Shown: positions 1-9,425 of the stretch, in pieces
How the letters are laid out: each line of letters opens with the position of its first letter
Numbering within the stretch: the first letter of the stretch is position 1
DNA from: Thauera aromatica K172
GTDB taxonomy: Bacteria; Pseudomonadota; Gammaproteobacteria; Burkholderiales; Rhodocyclaceae
Assembly (NCBI RefSeq): GCF_003030465.1
Contig: NZ_CP028339.1
Span: 682,001-746,000 of the forward strand
Reading direction: 5' to 3'
Length of the DNA: 64,000 bases
Made by a program: the position numbers and the translations under genes
Notes under the pieces: model-generated
The model's input: only the letters and a program-made list of their open reading frames with translations
Database searches by the model: none
What the model was told of the DNA's origin: nothing

Positions 1-786
1 CAGATACCGTATCAGCGAGTTATGCGGTGACAGATCCAGTACGTAGTACTTCATGATCCAGGCAGGAATGATCAGGATCGGTTCGGGATGGACTTTCTCG
101 GTAGTGGGCGTGTACTGAATCAGTTCGATCAGTCGATTTCTCAGAACGACTTTTCCTTCCGTGACCGCTACGTCGCGCCCAACGACGAAGTTCTCCGTTC
201 CCGCGGGAGGCTGGCCGGATAGTTGCCGACGCAAGTCGTCGAGAAAGTTGGACGTCCCCCGCGCTAGATTGGCGCCTTGCTCTGCGATGGTTCTTTTCAG
301 GACAACGGGGTTGAAAACCGCAGCGTTGGCGGGCGAAAGCATTTCCAGCCACTGTTTGGCGCCAAACGCCAGCAGGCGTTGGTGTTTCGGATCCACTCCC
401 CACACCCCCTGCGTGGCCTGCTCCCACCATTTGGTCTGATTGACGAATGAACTGCGGAAAAGGTCGTAGGGCCATTGATCCCATGCAGGATCGTTGAAGC
501 GGCGGTCATTGACAGGTGACCGGTCAGGAGCGGTGGCTCCCCGGTCCGGGTTGGCCGGATTCTTCTTCAATACGGCCATCCATTGCTCGGACAGGGAGGC
601 TGCAAACGCCAAAAGCTCGGCTTGCTTGCCAGGACTGTTTGCTAAATGGCTCGCCCAGTCCACCCACGCGAGCAACGATGTCTCCGGCGAAATAGACGAC
701 CAAGCCTGTGCCCAAGCGACATGGGCATCCCCATCCAACTTCGGATTGATGGCTGAGTCGATATTGCCGTTCTTTTTATTCGTCAA
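1..786 (-). CDS. phaC: Class I PHA synthase PhaC, N-terminal part (cut by window edge)
   Basis: The frame stays open to base 1 and encodes 262 residues of an enzyme family usually near 570-600 aa, so the catalytic part lies outside. PhaC polymerises (R)-3-hydroxyacyl-CoA into PHA granules. The end of the visible part (ILIIPAWIMKYYVLDLSP) is the conserved entry into the alpha/beta hydrolase domain of class I synthases. The start is TTG at 784-786: an in-frame TAA lies at 793-795, only two codons upstream, and GAGGT sits 8 nt before the TTG, leaving no ATG alternative. It is the last visible gene of the PHA run, 143 bp after the gltS-like gene. The rare start and the gap may lower its expression relative to the genes before it. 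Confidence 0.9.
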   Translation of the reverse strand, partial: MTNKKNGNIDSAINPKLDGDAHVAWAQAWSSISPETSLLAWVDWASHLANSPGKQAELLAFAASLSEQWMAVLKKNPANPDRGATAPDRSPVNDRRFNDPAWDQWPYDLFRSSFVNQTKWWEQATQGVWGVDPKHQRLLAFGAKQWLEMLSPANAAVFNPVVLKRTIAEQGANLARGTSNFLDDLRRQLSGQPPAGTENFVVGRDVAVTEGKVVLRNRLIELIQYTPTTEKVHPEPILIIPAWIMKYYVLDLSPHNSLIRYL

Positions 787-929
787 AGCGTATTACCTCT
801 ATTTCTGCACAAGTAGAAAGAGCCCCTTGCTTGAAAACGGGAGTCGATTGCGATTTCCTGGGCGACGACGCCTCGCCAGCGCGTCAGCGATGTATCCATC
901 TGCCAGCTCGCTCCGCTGTTTCGCTTCGC

Positions 930-2135
930 CTAACCGGCCATCAGGCTGATTACCAGTGCGTTCGCAATATCGATGACGAACCCACATACCAAGGGCACCA
1001 CAATGAACGCCTCGCGTGCCGCACCATGCTCCCGAGTCACCGCCGTCATGTTGGCGATGGCAGTGGCGGTAGATCCCAGCGCAATACCGCCGAAACCCGC
1101 GCACACCACGGCGGCTTGGTAATCCTTGCCCATTGCCCGAAAAACAATCAGCAAAACGAATGCGATGACCAAGGCAATCTGCACCAGCATCGCCGCCGTG
1201 ATGAAGGCGAGCACGGGCTGCAGTTCCCAGAGCCTGAGTCCCATCAGCGCCATGGTCAGAAACAGGCCCAATGACATGTCGGAAACCAGGGCGATGCCTG
1301 GCTGCATGCTCGGCCAGTTCCATAAACGTCCGCGCCCACTTGGCCTCATCCAGTCGGCCGCCATGCGCAGGAGAATTCCGGCCAGCAGGCAGCCCACAAA
1401 GGCGGGCAGCGTGACGGCGGTACGCGCGACCAAGGCATTGATTCCGTATCCCAACATCAAGGCGAAGTTGAGCCAGAGCAATGCCAGCAGCAGGCCGTAG
1501 TAGTCCAGGCGGGCATGCTGCTCATCGCTGTGCAGTGTGCCAATTTCCAGGGCGCTGTCTCCGGAGGCTCGAAGCCGATGCCTGCGCATGAGCAGACTTG
1601 CGATCGGGCCACCGATGGTGCAGGCCGCGATCAGGCCGATCATATTCGCCGCCAACCCCAGTTCCTGCGCCTGTGCAATGCCGAGGGTTTCAACGAAGTA
1701 GTCGGACCAGGCCAAGGTGGTGCCCACGCCTCCGGTAAGGGAAATCGAACCCACCATCAGCCCGGCGCGCGGATCCAGCCCGAAGGCGCGGGCCGTCTCC
1801 ATCCCGGCCAGGTTCTGCAGCACCATGAACCCGATGGCCAGCCCCGACAGGATCAGCAAGGGCCGTCCACCATGGCGCAGTGTGCGGGCGTCGGTACTCA
1901 GGCCAATAGCGGCAAAGAAGTACAGCAGAAGCGCGTCGCGCGCTTCCAGATCGAAACTGACAACGATCCCCATCCCGTAGTACAGGAGGAAGACAACCAA
2001 GGCGCAGGCCAGGCCGCCCACCAGGGATTCCGGGATGCTGTATCGACGCAAGATGCCCGAACGCGCTACCAAGCCCTTGCCAACGAACAACAGCAGAATG
2101 GCGAGCGTGAATCCATGGAAGGCATCGATCTTCAT
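930..2135 (-). CDS. gltS: GltS-like sodium/glutamate symporter
   Basis: A 401-aa, strongly hydrophobic protein with about ten predicted membrane segments and the GltS repeat signatures, such as the GGVGTTLAWSDYF segment near residue 150 and IPESLVGGL near residue 32. Family members import glutamate with sodium. The ATG at 2133-2135 overlaps the TGA of the acetate kinase gene (ATGA), so translation is probably coupled; an upstream in-frame ATG at 2186 lies inside that gene and is rejected. Its presence in a PHA operon is unexpected; the substrate could be another carboxylate. Family assignment is firm, the substrate is inference. Confidence 0.85.
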   Translation of the reverse strand: MKIDAFHGFTLAILLLFVGKGLVARSGILRRYSIPESLVGGLACALVVFLLYYGMGIVVSFDLEARDALLLYFFAAIGLSTDARTLRHGGRPLLILSGLAIGFMVLQNLAGMETARAFGLDPRAGLMVGSISLTGGVGTTLAWSDYFVETLGIAQAQELGLAANMIGLIAACTIGGPIASLLMRRHRLRASGDSALEIGTLHSDEQHARLDYYGLLLALLWLNFALMLGYGINALVARTAVTLPAFVGCLLAGILLRMAADWMRPSGRGRLWNWPSMQPGIALVSDMSLGLFLTMALMGLRLWELQPVLAFITAAMLVQIALVIAFVLLIVFRAMGKDYQAAVVCAGFGGIALGSTATAIANMTAVTREHGAAREAFIVVPLVCGFVIDIANALVISLMAG

Positions 2136-3373
2136 CGCACCTTCTCCCTGTCCAGGCCGGACAGCGCATGGTTGGCGGCGATCCACTCTTCATTGGTGGG
2201 TTCGATCGCCACGAGGACCTGGCTGTGGTCGGTGGAAATCGTCGCTGCGTGGCTGGCGTTGGCGTCGGTATCCAGGGCAATGCCAAGAAAACCCAGTGCC
2301 GCACAGATGCGCTCGCGAATGAAGGCGTTGTGTTCACCGACACCCGCCGTGAACACCAGCATGTCCAGGCCGCCCAGAACAGCAATCAAGGCCCCGATCT
2401 CGCGCACGATGCGGCGCACGTAGAGGGCCAGCGCCAAGCGCGCTCGCTCACCCGTTTCGCCTGCATCGTTCTCGTGCCGGACAATGACGCGCGGCTCGGC
2501 CGAGATGCCCGAAACGCCGAGCAGACCGGACTCGTGATAGAGGACGCGCCCCACTTGCTCCAGTGAGAGCTTCTCGATTTCCATCAGGTAGAGCACCGCG
2601 CCCGGATCGAGCGCGCCGGTGCGGGTGCCCATCATCAGGCCGTCAAGCGCGGAGAAACCCATGGTGGTGGCCATGCTTTTGAGCCCTTGCATGGCGCACA
2701 GGCTGGCGCCGCTGCCCAGGTGGGCGACGACGGTGCGTCCCCGTGCAGCGTCGCCATGGCGCTCGGGCAAGGCCACCGCCATGTACTCATACGACAGGCC
2801 GTGAAACCCGTACCGGCGCAGACCGCGCTCCCATGCGGCATAGGGCAACGGCAGGATCTGCTCGACCTGGGGCAAAGTGTGGTGGAAGGCCGTGTCGAAG
2901 CAGGCCATCTGTGGCAGATCGGGCTGCTCCCGCAGCAGGATCTCCACGGCTTCGAGTGCGAATGGCTGGTGTAGCGGGGCCAGAGGAATGTAGCCCTTGA
3001 GGTCGGCCAGGACATTCTCGTCCACGCACACTGGCATGAAATATTTGCTGCCGCCGTGGACGATCCGATGGGCGACCGCACCGATCCGGCGACCGTCGAG
3101 CCGCTGACTGACACGATCACGGATGAGGCGCAGCGCGGCAGGATAGGGATGTGCCGTGTCCAGTTTGATCGGGAACGGCGCAACCCCGGTCTCTCCGAAA
3201 TCCGGATCGGCACCGCCGATCCCCTGCACCTTGCCATTCCACAATGCCTGGCGAGGCAGTGGCGTGGCCGAGGGATCGAACACCGCAAACTTGATGCTGG
3301 ATGAACCGCAGTTCAGTACAAGGATCAGTCCGTGCCCGGGGCGTCCGGAGCGGGCCGTGGTCGCATCCATCAT
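2132..3373 (-). CDS. ackA: Acetate kinase
   Basis: A 413-aa ASKHA-fold kinase interconverting acyl phosphate plus ADP with the carboxylate plus ATP. Hallmarks in order: the LNCGSSSIKFAVFD phosphate-binding loop near residue 20, HRIVHGG, FDTAFHHTLP, GTRTGALDPG and FTAGVGEH near the C-terminus. Length is normal for the family. The start at 3373 (first of two adjacent ATGs) follows AGAGGA by 6 nt. It pairs logically with the acyltransferase encoded at 4246-5667: acyl-CoA to acyl phosphate to acid plus ATP. The substrate may be acetate or a longer acid from PHA turnover, which the sequence alone does not decide. Confidence 0.93.
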   Translation of the reverse strand: MMDATTARSGRPGHGLILVLNCGSSSIKFAVFDPSATPLPRQALWNGKVQGIGGADPDFGETGVAPFPIKLDTAHPYPAALRLIRDRVSQRLDGRRIGAVAHRIVHGGSKYFMPVCVDENVLADLKGYIPLAPLHQPFALEAVEILLREQPDLPQMACFDTAFHHTLPQVEQILPLPYAAWERGLRRYGFHGLSYEYMAVALPERHGDAARGRTVVAHLGSGASLCAMQGLKSMATTMGFSALDGLMMGTRTGALDPGAVLYLMEIEKLSLEQVGRVLYHESGLLGVSGISAEPRVIVRHENDAGETGERARLALALYVRRIVREIGALIAVLGGLDMLVFTAGVGEHNAFIRERICAALGFLGIALDTDANASHAATISTDHSQVLVAIEPTNEEWIAANHALSGLDREKVR

Positions 3374-3449
3374 GTCGTCCTCTTTTTGCCCGGCCCCGGT
3401 GACGTCGCCACGGTGTGCGGGTATGCCTGCACTCTCATCGTCGTCAGAT

Positions 3450-4202
3450 TCAGCGTGCCGTGTAGCCGCCGTCCGCGATGAGCTGGGTGCCCGCAAAGAA
3501 GCTGCTTCCTTCCGATAGCAAAAACGCCACGGCATGGGCGATTTCGTCCGGGGTCCCCAGACGGCCGATCGGATGCAGGCCAACGGCCTCCTGAAGGGCC
3601 GATTCGTCCAGGAAATCCAAGATGGGCGTACGCACGTAACCGGGATGGATCGAGTTGATCCGGATTCCCTGGGACGCATAGGCCAGCGCTGCCGACCGGG
3701 TCAGCCCGGTCACAGCGTGCTTGGCTGCGACGTACGCGGGGTTCGCTGCATCGCCGACCACTCCCAGGATCGAAGAGACGTTGACGATGGCACCACCTCC
3801 TGAACGAAGGATCGCGGGAATCTGATGGCGCAGGCCATAGAACACGCCGTTCAGGTTGATATCGATTACCCGGCTCCAGGCGGCAGGGTCCAATTCCCCC
3901 ACTGGGCTCTGGTCGCCACTGATACCGGCGTTGTTGACCGCAAAATGAAGGCCGCCGAACGTATCGACTGCGCAGGCCACAGCAGCCTCAACGTCATCGA
4001 TGCGTGCCACGTCGGCCACATTGGCCACGGCTTGGCCGCCATCGGCGCTGATGAGCTTGGCGACGCGCTTCGCATTGTCGGCGCTGACATCCGAGACGAC
4101 GACACTCAAGCCGTTGCTCGCAAGAAGTCGCGCGATGGCCTCGCCAATGCCGGATCCTGCACCGGTGACCAGGGCTGCGCGGCCAGAAAATGAGTACTTC
4201 AT
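3450..4202 (-). CDS. SDR-family oxidoreductase
   Basis: A 250-aa classical short-chain dehydrogenase/reductase. The cofactor loop TGAGSGIG is at residues 13-20, NNAG near 90, the catalytic serine lies in VSSILG near 141, and YVAAK near 155 gives the Tyr and Lys. An acidic residue after the second beta strand (VVVSDVS) suggests NAD(H) preference. Context between the acyltransferase and the acetate kinase suggests a 3-hydroxyacid or 3-hydroxyacyl-CoA substrate, possibly 3-hydroxybutyrate, but this is inference. Gaps of 43 bp upstream and 76 bp downstream keep it within the same probable operon. Confidence 0.85.
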   Translation of the reverse strand: MKYSFSGRAALVTGAGSGIGEAIARLLASNGLSVVVSDVSADNAKRVAKLISADGGQAVANVADVARIDDVEAAVACAVDTFGGLHFAVNNAGISGDQSPVGELDPAAWSRVIDINLNGVFYGLRHQIPAILRSGGGAIVNVSSILGVVGDAANPAYVAAKHAVTGLTRSAALAYASQGIRINSIHPGYVRTPILDFLDESALQEAVGLHPIGRLGTPDEIAHAVAFLLSEGSSFFAGTQLIADGGYTAR

Positions 4203-4245
4203 GGTGTTTCCTCCAATAAGATGGATAAATGACTGATATGTCGAT

Positions 4246-5667
4246 TCACGGCGGTGACAGCCGATAGTGGTGGGCGAGCATCAGTGCAATCGCGCATGAG
4301 GCGATGCGCGTATCACGCGAGTCGGCACGGCTGGTCAGAATGACCGGCACCTTGGCTCCAAGGACGATCCCAGCGCTGGCTGCGCCGCCCAGGAAGATCA
4401 ACTGCTTGGCAAGCATGTTGCCGCTCTCCAGGTCAGGCACGACGAGGATGTCAGCCTGCCCGGCGACCTCGGAGACGATCCCCTTGGTGCGCGCAGCGGC
4501 GATGGAGATTGCGTTGTCGAAGGCCAACGGCCCGTCGAGCAAGCCGCCATTGATCTGGCCGCGATCGGCCATCTTGCACAGCGCCGCTGCGTCCAGCGTG
4601 GCCGTCATCGTCGGGCTGACCGTCTCGACTGCGGCCAAGATTGCGACCTTGGGTTCGCGCACGCCGATCACCTGCGCCAGCTCGATGGCGTTGCGGATGA
4701 TGTCTGCCTTCTGTTCCAGAGTCGGGGCGATATTGATCGCCGCATCGGTAACGATGAACGGGCGCGGATAGGCAGGTGTCTGCAACAGGAAGCAATGGCT
4801 GACCCGGCGCTTGGTGCGCAACCCCGCTGCTGCCGAAACCAGCGCGGACATCAGCTCGTCGGTGTGCAGGCTCCCTTTCATCAGGGCTTCGACTTCACCT
4901 GCGGCTGCCAAGGCGACAGCTTGCTGCGCAGCGGCGTGGCTGTGCGGGACGTCCACAATGGCGACGTCGGTCAGGTCCAACCCGGCCTCGGTGGCGACTG
5001 CTTCGAGCCGCACCCGTGGCCCGACCAGCACCGGCTCGATCAACCCCGCCTGGCGCGCTTCGAGCGCGGCGGACAGGCTGGGGGCATCGCACGGGTGGGC
5101 GACGGCCACCCGAATCGGTTGCAAGTGCGCGACATGCGCCAGCAGGTGCTGCAGGCCTGTGCGGCCCTGCGCATCCGGGTGTATTTCCGGCAACGCGGTG
5201 CGCGCTCGTTCCATGCGCTCAGTGGGCGCCACGACCTCTACCTGGCCTTGGAAAACCGCCACCCCCGTCTGGTTGGTGCAGGTGCAGGCCAGCGTGACAT
5301 GGTGGGTGGCCGTGTCCTTGCTGGTCACCTGCATCTGCACGGTCAGCCTGTCACCGGGCCGAACCGCTCCGAGGAAGCACAGACTCTGGCTGACATATTG
5401 GGTTCCAGGCCCCGGCAGCCGTGTTCCCAGCACAGCCGAGATCAGGACGTTTGCACAAATGGCCTCCGTGGTGTCCCGAGCGCTTGAGGACGCAGCAGGT
5501 TCCGGGTCCACATCGCCTGATTGCAGCGCGAACATGTGGATGTCTTGCGGCGAAAACGCGCGTTCGAGGCTGGCGCTGTCGCCGATGGCGATCTCGTCGA
5601 AGGTGCGGTTGCGCAGAACCTGCAATGCGTCGGCAGTGGCATCGACCGGTGTGGACGAGGTCGTCAT
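4246..5667 (-). CDS. MaoC-like / phosphate acyltransferase fusion
   Basis: A 473-aa protein with an N-terminal MaoC-type hot-dog domain (about residues 20-150) and a C-terminal phosphate acetyl/butyryltransferase domain (about 170-470). The second half should exchange CoA for phosphate on short acyl-CoAs, feeding the acetate kinase. In (R)-specific hydratases the active site is an Asp and a His five residues later. Here SGDVDPEP keeps the Asp (residue 52), but position 57 is Pro, so hydratase activity is doubtful. The ATG overlaps the TGA of the DUF3141 gene by 4 bp. Family members are usually annotated as bifunctional enoyl-CoA hydratase/phosphate acetyltransferase. Confidence 0.85.
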   Translation of the reverse strand: MTTSSTPVDATADALQVLRNRTFDEIAIGDSASLERAFSPQDIHMFALQSGDVDPEPAASSSARDTTEAICANVLISAVLGTRLPGPGTQYVSQSLCFLGAVRPGDRLTVQMQVTSKDTATHHVTLACTCTNQTGVAVFQGQVEVVAPTERMERARTALPEIHPDAQGRTGLQHLLAHVAHLQPIRVAVAHPCDAPSLSAALEARQAGLIEPVLVGPRVRLEAVATEAGLDLTDVAIVDVPHSHAAAQQAVALAAAGEVEALMKGSLHTDELMSALVSAAAGLRTKRRVSHCFLLQTPAYPRPFIVTDAAINIAPTLEQKADIIRNAIELAQVIGVREPKVAILAAVETVSPTMTATLDAAALCKMADRGQINGGLLDGPLAFDNAISIAAARTKGIVSEVAGQADILVVPDLESGNMLAKQLIFLGGAASAGIVLGAKVPVILTSRADSRDTRIASCAIALMLAHHYRLSPP

Positions 5668-8093
5668 TTGCCTTTCCCTCGCCGTGTTTGACTTGTCCGC
5701 AGCGCGACTGGCGTCTTGGACACAGTTTTCTTCTGAGGCGCCTTCGGCTTTGGCGAGGATGTTTGGGGTTTCGTGTCCATAACCGCAGCGGAAGTGTCAC
5801 CGGCAGAGCTTGGCATGGCGGGTGCCGAGTTCCCGTCCACGGCTGCAGCGGACGTTTCATTGGCGGGACTTGCCATCGCGAGCGCCGAAGCCGCCTGCGC
5901 CTCGCACGCCGCCCGCTTGAACAGGGTGGAAACCTGCTCCAGTCGGGTTTGCTCGTGTGCGGACAGCACATCACCGCTGCCAATCACCTGCACGATCATT
6001 CCCGCTACCTGTCGGATGTCCTCAGGCGCTATGCCGTTGAGCAATCCGGGGATGGCGGACACCATGGCGTCCTCATCGAGCCTCATGAGCAAAGCCTGCC
6101 GACGCACGAGGTGGCGGAAAGCCTGCATGTCGAAGTCATTTGTCAAATGAGGGCGCACCAGTTCCTCTGCGTGCCGAAAGTGCCGCCCGTCGGCCTCCCC
6201 ACGCGCCGCGAGCACGAAGAACAGCGCCCGTATGGCGGCTTCGGTTATCCCGCCGTTGTGAATATCCGCTTCGAGCCGTGTCAACTCTTGCGCCAGATAC
6301 TGGCGATGTTCGGGCGTCTCGCTAGGATGGGGTCGCGGCGGCGCATCGTCGTGCAGGCTCTGTCCTGTCATGGCCTGAACCAGCGGCAGGCTGTACAGCA
6401 TGTCAAAGGCCTGTGCGTAGATTTGGTCGCGGCAATCACGGAATTGATCCAGCATCTGTTCGACGGCGGTGGAAAACTCCGTCTGCAGTTGCAGGAAAGG
6501 ATTGGCCTCGGAGACGGTCTGGCGATGTTCGCGCACCTGTTGCGCCGCTTCTTGTACAGCGGCGGCCAGCGGGTGCCGATCGGACCACAATTCATAACCC
6601 ATGCGCAGTGGATGCAGCGGCTCCAGCCACTTCGCCCCCTGATCCGTGACCAGGGCTCGGACCCATGGCTGCACGAAGCTGCGGTAGCAGGCCAGGTTGA
6701 CCTCGGAGATCCGCGCAGCGGCGGCAAAACGGCGATCGCTCTCGGGATCGGGGCGAACGATCTCACGGATTTCATCGATGTTGCTGCGGCGAATCCGGGT
6801 CAGGTAGGCGTCACTGGCTGGTTCGCCTTCCTGGGCGTCGTCGTGATGCTCGTCGATCTGCATGTGGTGGATGCCGGCTGGCAGCACGTCGATGATGTCG
6901 ATGTTGGCTGCGAACTCCTGGTGCTCTTTGCGCCCGACGCTCCCGGAGACGAAGATGCCCAGATGCCCGATGCTGTCATGGGTGGCGTAGACGATGGTCT
7001 GGTCATGTCCCACCACATCCAGGTCGTTGCGGTACAGGTCGGTGATCCAGCCCAGGGCCTGGGGCGGTGGAGTGATGTTGTCCCCATAGGAGCAGAACAC
7101 CACGATCGGCGAGCGAATATTGCGCAGGTCAATGCGCACGCCATCGGACGTCACCAGTTGGGCCGTACTCAGCTTGTTGCCGATGAACAGGTTGTCGACG
7201 ATGTACTGCATCTCCACGTCGTTCAGGAAGACGTGGCCGCCCCAGTACTTCTCGAACTGCAGGTGGCGCGGGCCTTCCGTGTCGACCTTGGCGTACAGGT
7301 TGTACTGTTTGGTCCAAAGCGTATTGGCCGGGTCCAGGTTTTCGAAGTTCTGAACCAGCCAGGCACCATCGAACCGACCAGCTCCTAGATCGCTGGTCAA
7401 TGCCGTCAACCAGCTACCGCCGGTCAGGCCGCCCGCGTAGCGCATCGGCATGTCGCCCGCCCAGTACGACAGCGGCGCGCCGGCCACGATGATCGGCCCG
7501 AACAGTTCGGGCCAGACGGCGGCTGCCATCAGGATCTGCCAGCCTGCCTGGCAATTGCCGATGACTGCCGGCTTGCCGCGGCTGTCAGGGTGCAGCTCAC
7601 CGACCTTGCGCACGAAGGCTGCTTCGGCGCGCATGACGTCTTCGACGGTCTGGCCGGGAACGGGATCGGGCAGAAAGCCCACGAAGTAGCAAGGATGACC
7701 CGCCTTGAGGGCCGCGCCGACCTCGCTATCGGGTTTGAAGCCGCCAATGCCCGGGCCGTGGCCCGCGCGTGGATCGACCACCACAAACGGTCGCTTGCGC
7801 GAATCGCTCGGCGTGTCGGCTGGCGGCAGGATGCGTACGAGGCCATAGTTGACCGGCCGCGGAAGGTCCAGCCCGGACATGATGACCTCAGAGACGAAGT
7901 CGAGTACGTTCGGCGTCTGCTCCTCCAAATGCGCCTGGTACTGATTGCCGCGTTGACGGCGAACGTCGGCATACAGTATGGACCGCTGCCAGGCATCCAC
8001 TGCATACTCGGTTGCCATGGCCGATAGTCGCAACGGATCCCACAGCAGCTGTCCCCAATCGGCCGTCGGTGATGTCGTGGTGTCTCGGCTCAT
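5664..8093 (-). CDS. DUF3141 PHA synthase-like alpha/beta hydrolase
   Basis: An 809-aa protein of the DUF3141 family, distantly related to PHA synthases. The N-terminal half is the hydrolase: GNCQAG at 179-184 supplies a cysteine nucleophile in the place of the synthase lipase box, GDNITPP supplies a likely Asp, and GHLG a likely His. The C-terminal 400 residues are helical and end in an Ala/Ser/Lys-rich, positively charged tail. I chose ATG 8093 because GAGGGA is about 10 nt upstream; a GTG at 8105 would sit directly on that site. It may act on PHA or hydroxyacyl-CoA at granules. A function beyond the fold is inference. Confidence 0.82.
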   Translation of the reverse strand: MSRDTTTSPTADWGQLLWDPLRLSAMATEYAVDAWQRSILYADVRRQRGNQYQAHLEEQTPNVLDFVSEVIMSGLDLPRPVNYGLVRILPPADTPSDSRKRPFVVVDPRAGHGPGIGGFKPDSEVGAALKAGHPCYFVGFLPDPVPGQTVEDVMRAEAAFVRKVGELHPDSRGKPAVIGNCQAGWQILMAAAVWPELFGPIIVAGAPLSYWAGDMPMRYAGGLTGGSWLTALTSDLGAGRFDGAWLVQNFENLDPANTLWTKQYNLYAKVDTEGPRHLQFEKYWGGHVFLNDVEMQYIVDNLFIGNKLSTAQLVTSDGVRIDLRNIRSPIVVFCSYGDNITPPPQALGWITDLYRNDLDVVGHDQTIVYATHDSIGHLGIFVSGSVGRKEHQEFAANIDIIDVLPAGIHHMQIDEHHDDAQEGEPASDAYLTRIRRSNIDEIREIVRPDPESDRRFAAAARISEVNLACYRSFVQPWVRALVTDQGAKWLEPLHPLRMGYELWSDRHPLAAAVQEAAQQVREHRQTVSEANPFLQLQTEFSTAVEQMLDQFRDCRDQIYAQAFDMLYSLPLVQAMTGQSLHDDAPPRPHPSETPEHRQYLAQELTRLEADIHNGGITEAAIRALFFVLAARGEADGRHFRHAEELVRPHLTNDFDMQAFRHLVRRQALLMRLDEDAMVSAIPGLLNGIAPEDIRQVAGMIVQVIGSGDVLSAHEQTRLEQVSTLFKRAACEAQAASALAMASPANETSAAAVDGNSAPAMPSSAGDTSAAVMDTKPQTSSPKPKAPQKKTVSKTPVALRTSQTRRGKGK

Positions 8094-8178
8094 GGTGATG
8101 GGCACTCCCTCTATGTTGAAACTGAAAAATTGAATGGAAATGAGCCGCCGGCATATCGTCTTGGCGGCCCTTCCTCAG

Positions 8179-8925
8179 TCAGTACATGTGCTGGCCACCA
8201 TTGATCGACACGTTGCTGCCGGTCATGAATCCCGCAGACTCGCTGGCGATGAATGCCACCAGTGCGGCGACTTCCTCAGGCCGTCCCAGGCGGCCCACGG
8301 GAATTCCGGCCACCACTTGCTTGACCACGTCTTCGGCCATGCTCGTCACCATCTTCGTATCCAGATACCCCGGCGAGACGGTGTTGACCGTCACGCCCTT
8401 GCGCGCTACTTCCTGCGCGAGGGCTTTGGTGAAGCCATGCATACCGGCTTTTGCGGCGGAATAGTTGGTCTGGCCGAACTGCCCCTTCGAGCCGTTGATG
8501 GAGGAGATGTTGATGATCCTCCCCCAGCCGCGTTCGAGCATGCCGTCGATGAACGGTCGGGTGACGTTGAATACAGAATCGAGATTGACGCGCAGAACGG
8601 CATCCCAATCGGTGTAACTCAGCTTGCGGAACGTGGCATCACGCGTGATGCCGGCGTTGTTGACCAGAATGTCGATGTGGTGACCGTCTGCTTGGATGAG
8701 GCCGGCCAGTTCCTGGCAGGAGGCATGGTCAGCCACATTCGCGCCGTAGGCGATGAAGTTGTAACCTTCGCCCGCCTGGGCTTCCAGCCACGCCCCAATG
8801 CTGGCGTTGCCCGGCGAATGGACGATGAGCACGGTATGACCGGCGTGGTGCAAGGCCCGGGCGATGGCCTCGCCCAGGCCGCCGCTGCCTCCGGTAACCA
8901 GGGCAGTCCGTTGTTCAGCCAGCAT
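8179..8925 (-). CDS. phaB: Acetoacetyl-CoA reductase-like SDR (PhaB type)
   Basis: A 248-aa SDR closely resembling PhaB/FabG: TGGSGGLG at about residues 11-18, NNAG, NISSINGSKGQFGQTNYSAAK giving Ser, Tyr and Lys, and PGYLDTKMV. The INGSKGQFGQ stretch is characteristic of NADPH-dependent acetoacetyl-CoA reductases, which supply (R)-3-hydroxybutyryl-CoA for PHA synthesis. The start at 8925 lies 11 bp inside the phasin gene; a longer frame to 9021 has no family similarity. An 85-bp gap separates it from the DUF3141 gene downstream. Confidence 0.87.
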   Translation of the reverse strand: MLAEQRTALVTGGSGGLGEAIARALHHAGHTVLIVHSPGNASIGAWLEAQAGEGYNFIAYGANVADHASCQELAGLIQADGHHIDILVNNAGITRDATFRKLSYTDWDAVLRVNLDSVFNVTRPFIDGMLERGWGRIINISSINGSKGQFGQTNYSAAKAGMHGFTKALAQEVARKGVTVNTVSPGYLDTKMVTSMAEDVVKQVVAGIPVGRLGRPEEVAALVAFIASESAGFMTGSNVSINGGQHMY

Positions 8926-9376
8926 TGCGGCCACCCGTCTGGCTTGGTGCGTCCTTGTCCTGTGCCGAGGCCCACACAGCTCCCCACTGTTTGAAAATAT
9001 CCTGGAACGGCAGTACCGCATCGCCCTGGCCTACAGCCTGCGTGACCGATTTCTGCCAATCCTGAATGGCTTTTTGCAGGCCTTGGGTGAAAGTTGTCTG
9101 GTTCTTGATAGCGACCTGTGTCAGCGCCTGTGCGCCGCCCACGTGGTGCTGAAACTGACGCCAGAAGGCTTGTGCGGGCAGCGTTGCCAGCTCCTGCCAG
9201 TTCTTCGCCTTGAGCAGGCTTTCGATTTCGGCGCCGGACTCGGTAATGCCGTCTTTGCCCGCGCGGGTGGCGTTCTCCAGCCATTGCTGGCCGTTTTCCT
9301 GCATCAGGCGTTGGATGCGCAGCTGCAGTTCCAGGTTCGCCTTGAAGAGATTGAGAGGGATGGTTTCATTGCTCAT
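8915..9376 (-). CDS. phaP: Phasin-family protein
   Basis: A 153-aa mostly helical protein with the phasin pattern: an amphipathic N-terminus (NLFKANLELQLRIQRLM), repeated Gln/Ala/Trp-rich helices, and no signal peptide. Phasins coat PHA granules and limit their size. The start at 9376 follows AAGGAG by 7 nt, an excellent site that fits a protein needed in bulk. The 3' end overlaps the PhaB-like gene by 11 bp, and the upstream permease gene ends 49 bp away, so it probably shares a transcript with the exporter genes. Confidence 0.85.
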   Translation of the reverse strand: MSNETIPLNLFKANLELQLRIQRLMQENGQQWLENATRAGKDGITESGAEIESLLKAKNWQELATLPAQAFWRQFQHHVGGAQALTQVAIKNQTTFTQGLQKAIQDWQKSVTQAVGQGDAVLPFQDIFKQWGAVWASAQDKDAPSQTGGRNAG

Positions 9377-9425
9377 GGTCAAACTCCTTGCTTGGGTTGA
9401 AATGCCCACTCGGGCGGTAAAACGA

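Noticed and set aside
20-484. A 154-codon minus-strand frame starting inside phaC
   Set aside because: Out of frame with the recognisable PhaC sequence that runs uninterrupted from the TTG at 786 to base 1.
5421-7388. A 655-codon plus-strand open frame
   Set aside because: Antisense shadow of the DUF3141 gene; no ribosome site and no recognisable domain.
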